From Planctomycetaceae bacterium (GTDB lineage Bacteria; Planctomycetota; UBA1135; GCA-002686595): DNA of 10,865 nt. The number at the start of each line of letters is the position of its first letter. The first letter of the stretch is position 1. The stretch lies in NCBI GenBank assembly GCA_013360535.1, contig JABWBL010000068.1, positions 1 through 10,865 on the forward strand, in the 5' to 3' direction. A model generated the notes under the pieces. It saw nothing but the letters and a program-made list of their open reading frames with translations. It was not told the DNA's origin and ran no database searches. This document shows positions 6,017 through 10,865 of this stretch, piece by piece. Made by a program: the position numbers and the translations under genes.

Positions 6017-7546
6017 TCACGGCGCGATGGTGAACTCGAGCGCGTTCGAGAGCCCGCTCGTCCACGGATCCTGCGGGTCGCGGTACCACCACTGCGCGTC
6101 GACCGTGCGGCCGAGGGAGAGCATCGGATCGCTGCCGCCCTGGATGCGTCCCTGCATGTCGAACGTGAACGTGCCCGAGCAGTTCGCACCCGTCGCCGTG
6201 CCGCCGGAGCTCTGGACCGGAGTGCGGCGCAGGCCACCGGAGATGCACAGGGTCCCGCCCTGGAACGCGCCGCTCCCGCGCTGGAAGCCGTACACGAGCA
6301 GGCCCGCCTTCTGGTTGAGGATCGCGCTCGCCGTGATGTTGAACTGCGTCGTGCCACCGAGGTGCGGCGAGCCGCTGAAGCTGATCGACGGAACGCAGCC
6401 GAGCGAGCTCCACTTTGCCGTGCAGTAGGGCGTCGGCGGCGGGGCGTCCGCTTGCAGGTGGATCGACACGTACGCGTCCTGCGCGTTGTTGTTGCAGGCC
6501 GTCGCGAGGTCGATGCGTCCGTTGCCGTCGAAGTCGCCGACCATGCACGTCGTCGGGCCGACTCCGGTCGGAACCTGCTGTGCGCCGCCCGCGAGGCCCG
6601 TGCCCGTGCCGTAGGCGATCTGCAACGGCGAGACGCCGACGACGTCGAGCCACCCGTCGCCGTCGACGTCCGCGACCTTCACGTCGCCGACCGAGTACAC
6701 GCCGGAGCTGGAGTTGCTCGGGAACGCCCCGCTGCCATCGCCGTACCAGACCGTGATCAGGCCGTTGGCGGTCACGATGTCGAGGTTGCCGTCGAGGTTC
6801 ATGTCGGCGACCGCGAGGCCGACCGTGGGGCCCGAGGGAATCGACGTGGGGAACTCGTGGAACCACTCGTAGCTCTGGTGGATGTTCTGGATCAGCTTCA
6901 CTCCGCCCGCGTGGCTGAGCGCGAGGTCGGCCCAGCCGTCGTTGTCGAAGTCGCCGGCGACGACACGCTGGCCCGCGAGACCGCTCGTGTACGGGATGAC
7001 GTGGAACGAGCTGAAGAACCCGAGCCCGCTGTTCCAGAAGTAGTCGACTGCATAGCCGCCGGAGTTGTTGGCCACGGCGATGTCGACGTCGCCGTCGTGG
7101 TCGAAGTCGGCGCTCGCGAGTCCGACGGGCGGAGTGCCGAGCGAGCTCATGCCGCTGCCGCCGGTGAAGCCGCGCTGGTGGTTGTTGAGCAGGACGCTGA
7201 TGCCGTGTTGCGCCCAGCCGCAGGACGTGACCGCGAAGTCGGGCCAGCCGTCGCCGTTGAAGTCGTCGACGACGAGGCCCCAGGCGAGGTACACGTTGAC
7301 GCCGGTGTTCGAGCCGTAGTCGCCCGTGCCGTCGCCCCACAGCACGCTGACGCGGCCGCCGTTCTGGCCTTCGCACGTCACGATCAGGTCGAGGTTGCCG
7401 TCGAGGTCGAAGTCCGCGCTCGCCGACTGGATCGGATGCGGCTGCGACAGGTCGTAGTCGACGTGCGGCTGGAACGAGGTCGTCTGGGCCGTCGCGACGT
7501 TCGCGACGAGCACGGCCGCGAAGGCGGGCAGCAGGAAGTGAGTCAT
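6017..7546 (-). CDS. Secreted seven-repeat FG-GAP/VCBS beta-propeller protein with WYRD-type C-terminal domain
   Basis: 509 residues from the ATG at 7546. Residues 1-20 are a signal peptide ending 'VATA'. Seven calcium-loop repeats of the FG-GAP/VCBS (integrin-alpha-like) type lie at about 44, 94, 146, 198, 247, 292 and 337. Examples are 'ADFDLDGNLDLIV', 'ADFDHDGDVDIAV' and 'ADVDGDGWLDVVG'. Their Asp-rich loops are the known calcium-binding elements of this fold, and seven repeats make a complete propeller. After a Pro-rich hinge (about 368-373), residues 374-509 are the shared C-terminal domain, 'YCTAKWSSLGC', 'GLLVYGF', 'FQGGTLC' and 'AQWWYRDPQD'. This copy ends 'IAP' and so lacks the terminal cysteine of the other three. 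No Shine-Dalgarno precedes the start; the leader is C-rich. Such propellers usually mediate surface binding or adhesion, but the ligand here is unknown. The gene is flanked by hairpins on both sides and probably transcribed alone. Confidence 0.92.
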   Translation of the reverse strand: MTHFLLPAFAAVLVANVATAQTTSFQPHVDYDLSQPHPIQSASADFDLDGNLDLIVTCEGQNGGRVSVLWGDGTGDYGSNTGVNVYLAWGLVVDDFNGDGWPDFAVTSCGWAQHGISVLLNNHQRGFTGGSGMSSLGTPPVGLASADFDHDGDVDIAVANNSGGYAVDYFWNSGLGFFSSFHVIPYTSGLAGQRVVAGDFDNDGWADLALSHAGGVKLIQNIHQSYEWFHEFPTSIPSGPTVGLAVADMNLDGNLDIVTANGLITVWYGDGSGAFPSNSSSGVYSVGDVKVADVDGDGWLDVVGVSPLQIAYGTGTGLAGGAQQVPTGVGPTTCMVGDFDGNGRIDLATACNNNAQDAYVSIHLQADAPPPTPYCTAKWSSLGCVPSISFSGSPHLGGTTQFNITASAILNQKAGLLVYGFQRGSGAFQGGTLCISGGLRRTPVQSSGGTATGANCSGTFTFDMQGRIQGGSDPMLSLGRTVDAQWWYRDPQDPWTSGLSNALEFTIAP

Positions 7547-7666
7547 GGGATGGGGGGCAGAAAGCGAGAGCGGAGAACGTTGCCGAGACGCTCAGAGGCG
7601 TCGTGGTCCGGAGCGCCTGTGCAAGGCGCATGCCAGCGGTCGCGCTCACGGCCAGAACGAAGGGAA

Positions 7667-7705
7667 GGGGCCGGTGGAGGAATGCCATTTCCTTCCGCCG
7701 GCCCC
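7667..7705 (-). terminator. Terminator hairpin after the multihaem cytochrome gene
   Basis: The stem pairs 7667-7678 with 7694-7705 (12 bp, one G-T). It continues past a one-base bulge (7693) with 7679-7682 against 7689-7692, leaving a 6-nt loop. In the minus-strand RNA it is followed by a pyrimidine-rich stretch, UUCCCUUCGUUCU, the closest thing to a U-tract at any of these hairpins. It starts 16 bp past the TAG at 7722. Confidence 0.72.
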
Positions 7706-7721
7706 GAAAAACGGCCTCCGT

Positions 7722-9449
7722 CTAGTCCGGCAGGTCGTGGCAGGTGTCGCAGCGCACCTGCGTGCCCTTGGGGAAATTGTAGGTGTGGCCCTCGACGTTG
7801 AAGGAACGGTCCTTCGAAGTCTTCGAGAGTGGCGAGCCGAGCAGGTCCGCTCCGTGGCAGGCCTTGCACAGGTTCTCGTTCTGCTCGAAGAAGTCGCCGT
7901 GTTCGTCATCGATGAAGCGCATGTCGGCGACGTTGTGCATGCCGTGCGGGCCGTTCATCGAGACCGACGGCGGCAGGCCCGTGTGGCAGGCCGAGCACTC
8001 GAGGATCGGACCCGCGTGGCGCTGCAGCGAGCGCGCGGTCACGTTGTCGTTGGCGTTGAGCGGCTGCACCGGCCACTCCGCGTGCGTCGCGCCGTGGCAC
8101 ATCTCGCACGACACTCCGCCGTGACCCGTGCTGAAGCGGTACAGCGTGCCGGGGTTCTCCGCGAAGCGCCCCGCGGGGCTCGCGATCGGTGAAGCCGACG
8201 CATCGCCGATGCGGAAGGCTTGGCTGAGGCGGAAGCCGTCGGGCGCGAGCGCGTAGTTCGGGCCCGAGAGGTGCTGGCGCGCGTCGCCGGTGTGGCACGA
8301 CTGGCAGCGCGGCATGTCCTGCCACGGACGGCGCGCGTGTCCATCGTTCTGCCCATCGATGCTGCCGCCGGCGAGCAGCGGAAAGTCTCCGCCGACCGAG
8401 CGCATGTCGCCGTGGCAGTCGAAGCACTCCATCCCGGCGTTGACCATCGCGCCGCGTGCGCACTGCGTCTGCGCGCCCGGGTGGCACTGGTAGCAAGTCT
8501 GCTGCGCCGTGCCATTCGGCGGGAAAACAGGCTGTCCCGACGTATCGAGCAGCTGCCCGTGGTGGCTGTGCATCACGTTCGACATCGTCGCGTGACCGAG
8601 CTGGCTGCCCTGCGGCCCCGCGCCCGCGAGGTCGAGCGCCGGCGAGTAGTGGCAGCTCGCGCACAGCACCGGCTGCGCCGCCATCAGGTTCGTGCCTTCG
8701 ACGTGATCGTGGAGGATCAGGATGTTGCGCTTGGAGCGGATCTCCGGATCGGGATCGGTCGACCACGCCACGCCCGGATCGTTCGCGGCGAGCGCGCCGG
8801 TCTCGTGGCAGTTGCTGCAGTCGGTCTCCTGCGCGACGGGCACGACGATGTCCGTCGCGGCGATGCGCACGCCCGTCGCGCGGTCGAAAGCGCTCACGCG
8901 CATCAGCGGATAGGTGTTCGTGCCGCCGAGGTCGTCGGTCGGCGTGATCGGGATCCCGGCCGCGGTGAACCACTCGTGCTGCGGCTCCCACGCGAGCGGC
9001 TGCGGTCCGGGATTCGGCGCGTCCGCGGGCATGTACAGGCCGAGCAGGCCCTCGCCCGGCTGCAGCGTCGCTCCGAAGAGCGCCTGGGCGTGATCCCAGA
9101 AGTCGGTCTTGCCGATGCTCGTCGAGTTCGACGAGCCCATCGGGTCCACGCTCGCCGAGTAGCGCACTTCGACGGTGTTCGGATCGAGCAGCACCGGAGC
9201 GCCCGTGGGTCCGGGCTTCACGACCTGCGCGTGCACGACGCTGAACGGCGGCAGGATCGAGAACACCGAGTACTCGCGATCCATGCAGTGCATGCCGAGG
9301 TCGTTGGTGGCGAGCACGCGCGCGCGCGTGCCGGCGAAGGCGAAGTGCGGCTCGCCGAGGGACGTGTCTTCGGCCGAGGTTCCGCTGCCGCATCCGGCAG
9401 CAACTATTGCAACGAGGGTTGCAACACTTGCAAGTTGACGCTGTGTCAT
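7722..9449 (-). CDS. Nonahaem c-type cytochrome, probable lipoprotein
   Basis: 575 residues from the ATG at 9449. The start is supported by AAGGAG 8 nt upstream. A hydrophobic N-terminus ends in 'AAGC' at 17-20, a lipobox-like site although the -3 residue is Ala rather than Leu, so outer- or inner-membrane lipid anchoring is likely. Nine CXXCH haem motifs begin at residues 211, 263, 319, 342, 382, 448, 485, 528 and 567. Many other histidines, for example in 'LHDH' (247-250) and 'MHSHHG' (293-298), could be distal ligands for bis-His haems. Residues 30-205 carry no haem and contain 'TNDLGMHCMD' (48-57) and 'ILPPFSVVHAQV' (65-76). I recall this motif set from other bacterial multihaem proteins but cannot name the family. 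The likely role is electron transfer in the periplasm or at the outer surface. No oxidoreductase partner lies next to it, and the terminator indicates a single-gene unit. The first 20 codons are unusually A/T-ending. Confidence 0.92.
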   Translation of the reverse strand: MTQRQLASVATLVAIVAAGCGSGTSAEDTSLGEPHFAFAGTRARVLATNDLGMHCMDREYSVFSILPPFSVVHAQVVKPGPTGAPVLLDPNTVEVRYSASVDPMGSSNSTSIGKTDFWDHAQALFGATLQPGEGLLGLYMPADAPNPGPQPLAWEPQHEWFTAAGIPITPTDDLGGTNTYPLMRVSAFDRATGVRIAATDIVVPVAQETDCSNCHETGALAANDPGVAWSTDPDPEIRSKRNILILHDHVEGTNLMAAQPVLCASCHYSPALDLAGAGPQGSQLGHATMSNVMHSHHGQLLDTSGQPVFPPNGTAQQTCYQCHPGAQTQCARGAMVNAGMECFDCHGDMRSVGGDFPLLAGGSIDGQNDGHARRPWQDMPRCQSCHTGDARQHLSGPNYALAPDGFRLSQAFRIGDASASPIASPAGRFAENPGTLYRFSTGHGGVSCEMCHGATHAEWPVQPLNANDNVTARSLQRHAGPILECSACHTGLPPSVSMNGPHGMHNVADMRFIDDEHGDFFEQNENLCKACHGADLLGSPLSKTSKDRSFNVEGHTYNFPKGTQVRCDTCHDLPD

Positions 9450-9457
9450 CGAGGGGG

Positions 9458-9463
9458 CTCCTT
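9458..9463 (-). promoter_or_regulatory. Ribosome binding site of the cytochrome gene
   Basis: The minus strand reads AAGGAG, then 8 nt, then the ATG at 9449. It selects this start over the further-upstream open frame, which would place the lipobox deep inside the protein. It is the strongest Shine-Dalgarno in the window. Confidence 0.7.
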
Positions 9464-9550
9464 CTTGGCTGGTTGGCGTGGAGACGACCGCACTTCGACA
9501 ACCGCGCGCTCGCACGATGTTCCTCAGTTGACATGCGAATTCCGCGGGAT

Positions 9551-9578
9551 TCGTTGCGAGAGCAACGATCCCTCTCGC
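9551..9578 (-). terminator. Two overlapping alternative hairpins after the second FGE-fold gene
   Basis: Arms 9551-9557 and 9562-9568 form a perfect 7-bp stem with a 4-nt loop. Arms 9556-9562 and 9572-9578 form another perfect 7-bp stem with a 9-nt loop. The two share bases and so exclude each other. The region begins 5 bp past the stop at 9584. It could be a terminator or part of the leader of the downstream cytochrome gene. The rest of the 9450-9583 gap shows no convincing promoter. Confidence 0.45.
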
Positions 9579-9583
9579 GAGCG

Positions 9584-10865
9584 TCAGCGCTCGACGCGTC
9601 GAGCGGCGCGAGCGCCCCACACGGGCGCGACGTAGGACGGCATCGCGCCGTTGCGGCTCGAGCTGCGGCAGCTGCGTGGCGAGTGCGAGAACGAACCACC
9701 GCGCAGGACGCGCGTCTCCTCGCTGCCTTCGAAGAGACCATCACCCGCACGCGGTCTCGCGCCGCCGAGTTCCTCCCACGAGTCGCGGCACCACTCCGCG
9801 ACGTTGCCGAGCATGTCGTGCAGGCCGAAGGCGTTCGGCGCGAGCGAACCCACTGGAGCGACCGACACGAAGCCGTCGTCTAGCGCGAGCTCCGCAGGCC
9901 AGTTCGCTCCGCTGCGCGCCGCAGTCGCGTCCGCGACATTCGCGAAGCCCTGCAGCGACGCGACAGCGTCGCCGCTGAAGAACACGCTCGTCGTTCCGGC
10001 GCGCGCCGCGTGCTCCCACTGCGCTTCGGTCGGCAAGGCGAGATCGAGCTCGGCGAGCCAGCGGGTCGCGAACTCCCACGAGATCGTCTCGACAGGCAGG
10101 CGCTCCATGTCGGCGCGCAGTGCCTCCTCATCGGGCACGAGCGTCGAGGGGTCGAGGCCCGCGTGGCGCCGCACTTGCCCGCGCGTGAGCTCGAACTTGC
10201 CGAGCAGGCACGGCTCGAGCCGCACGCGCACCAGCGGGCCGTCCCACTTGCCGGTCCACGGGTCGACGTTGGGCGAGCCCGCGGCGTGCTCGGCGTCGGG
10301 GAGCAGGCTGCCCAGGACGAACTCGCCACCGGGCACGAGCACGAGCACGATCGCGCTCTCGCCGTCGATGGCGAGCTGGCCCGTCGCGTCGCGCGAGGGA
10401 AGCTCGCCGCTCGCGAGGTGCGCGAATTCCTCGAGTCGCGAGCGCGGATCCGGGCCGAGCGGCACGAGTCCGACCTGCGGAGCGAGCTCGAAACCGGCGA
10501 AGCGCGCATCGCTCCGCACACGCTGCGCCGCCGCGGCCCAATCGCTCGCGAACGACTCGACGGAACGCTCGTGCAGCGTGCTCGCGAACTGCAGGCGCGT
10601 CTCGATCGACGGGTGGACACGCTCGACCTCGTTGAGGGACGCGAGCAGCCGATCGAGTTGCGTGAGCAACCACTCGCGCGCCGCCTCGTTGCGACGCGGA
10701 TCGTCGTCGAGGTCCGTGCGCGTCGCGAGCTGCGCCCGCGCCTCGGCGTGCTGCGGTCGCCGCTCGAGCAGCGCGCCAGCGCGCTCTGTCCAGTCACGCA
10801 GCCGCGTCGTCTGGGCCGGCGTCGCGGGCCACAACCTGTCCGCTTCCGCCAGCAAGTCCGCCGCG
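9584..10865 (-). CDS. C-terminal part of an FGE/SUMF1-fold protein, probably a Ser/Thr kinase-FGE fusion (5' end outside window)
   Basis: The frame is open through the right edge, so the N-terminus is missing. Residues are counted from the TTG at 10855, an arbitrary internal point. Residues 1-115 are Leu/Ala/Glu/Arg-rich and probably helical ('LAEADRLWPATP', 'WTERAGALLERRP'). Residues 128-160 include 'VGLVPLGPDPRS' and 'LEEFAHLASGELPSRD', then an FGE-like domain follows at 163-423. Landmarks are 'VPGGEFVLGS' (174-183), 'LPTEAQWEHAARAGTT' (274-289), 'FGLHDMLGNVAEW' (343-355) and 'RVLRGGSFS' (382-390). From knowledge of the family, this helical linker plus 'LVPLGPDP...EFAHL' plus FGE order is typical of planctomycetal and myxobacterial proteins that begin with a Ser/Thr protein kinase domain. 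The kinase itself is not visible here. The catalytic cysteine pair is not conserved; the segment reads 'PRSCRSSSRN', with one displaced cysteine. The end 'RAARRVER' departs from the usual 'GFR' motif. Expected location: cytoplasmic membrane or cytoplasm. Confidence 0.82.
   Translation of the reverse strand, partial: AADLLAEADRLWPATPAQTTRLRDWTERAGALLERRPQHAEARAQLATRTDLDDDPRRNEAAREWLLTQLDRLLASLNEVERVHPSIETRLQFASTLHERSVESFASDWAAAAQRVRSDARFAGFELAPQVGLVPLGPDPRSRLEEFAHLASGELPSRDATGQLAIDGESAIVLVLVPGGEFVLGSLLPDAEHAAGSPNVDPWTGKWDGPLVRVRLEPCLLGKFELTRGQVRRHAGLDPSTLVPDEEALRADMERLPVETISWEFATRWLAELDLALPTEAQWEHAARAGTTSVFFSGDAVASLQGFANVADATAARSGANWPAELALDDGFVSVAPVGSLAPNAFGLHDMLGNVAEWCRDSWEELGGARPRAGDGLFEGSEETRVLRGGSFSHSPRSCRSSSRNGAMPSYVAPVWGARAARRVER

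Noticed and set aside
7587..7602. Small inverted repeat GACGC-6 nt-GCGTC upstream of the FG-GAP gene, as a possible operator
   Set aside because: A 5-bp arm is expected by chance in DNA this GC-rich, and no second copy was seen near other starts.
5996..7801. A 601-codon plus-strand open frame opposite the FG-GAP protein
   Set aside because: Same antisense-shadow composition. The opposite strand encodes seven regular calcium-loop repeats and the shared C-terminal domain, so that strand is the coding one.
9450..9620. Upstream extension of the cytochrome gene (to 632 residues)
   Set aside because: A strong Shine-Dalgarno at 9458-9463 and a lipoprotein-type signal start at 9449. The extension would run into the preceding gene's stop region.
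7906..9750. A 614-codon minus-strand frame overlapping the cytochrome
   Set aside because: It is an Arg/Ala-rich out-of-frame reading; all nine CXXCH motifs are in the other frame.

Overview
The window is high-GC bacterial DNA (GC clearly above 60%, with G or C at most third codon positions). It reads as a Planctomycetota chromosome segment. The main reason is a roughly 135-residue cysteine-bearing C-terminal domain containing 'AQ.WYRD', shared by four otherwise unrelated secreted proteins. I associate this kind of domain with marine planctomycetes of the Saltatorellus/Engelhardtia type; that link is from memory, not a search. SUMF1/FGE-fold proteins, a MopE-type motif, FG-GAP propellers and a multihaem cytochrome fit the same picture. 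I see no RNA gene, insertion sequence, phage gene or CRISPR array.

Layout, left to right. (1) The 3' end of a plus-strand gene for a secreted protein with a jelly-roll-like module and the C-terminal domain. (2) A 24-bp perfect hairpin between convergent genes. (3) A minus-strand exported FGE-fold protein without the catalytic cysteines. (4) A minus-strand seven-repeat TolB/WD40-like propeller with a MopE-type metal-binding motif and the C-terminal domain. (5) A minus-strand protein with seven weak repeats, probably another propeller, with the C-terminal domain. (6) A minus-strand seven-repeat FG-GAP/VCBS propeller with the C-terminal domain. (7) A minus-strand nine-haem c-type cytochrome with a probable lipoprotein signal. 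(8) The 3' part of a minus-strand gene ending in a second FGE-fold domain, probably the tail of a Ser/Thr kinase-FGE protein.

Every complete gene is separated from the next by 66-198 bp, and each of these gaps holds an inverted repeat just past a stop codon. The genes therefore look like single transcription units rather than an operon. All intergenic gaps are shorter than 300 bp. What links the genes is destination: at least six of the seven encode proteins with export signals or extracytoplasmic domains. The best candidate for something under-described is the shared C-terminal domain, which may be a planctomycetal surface-sorting or anchoring tag carried mostly by seven-bladed propellers.
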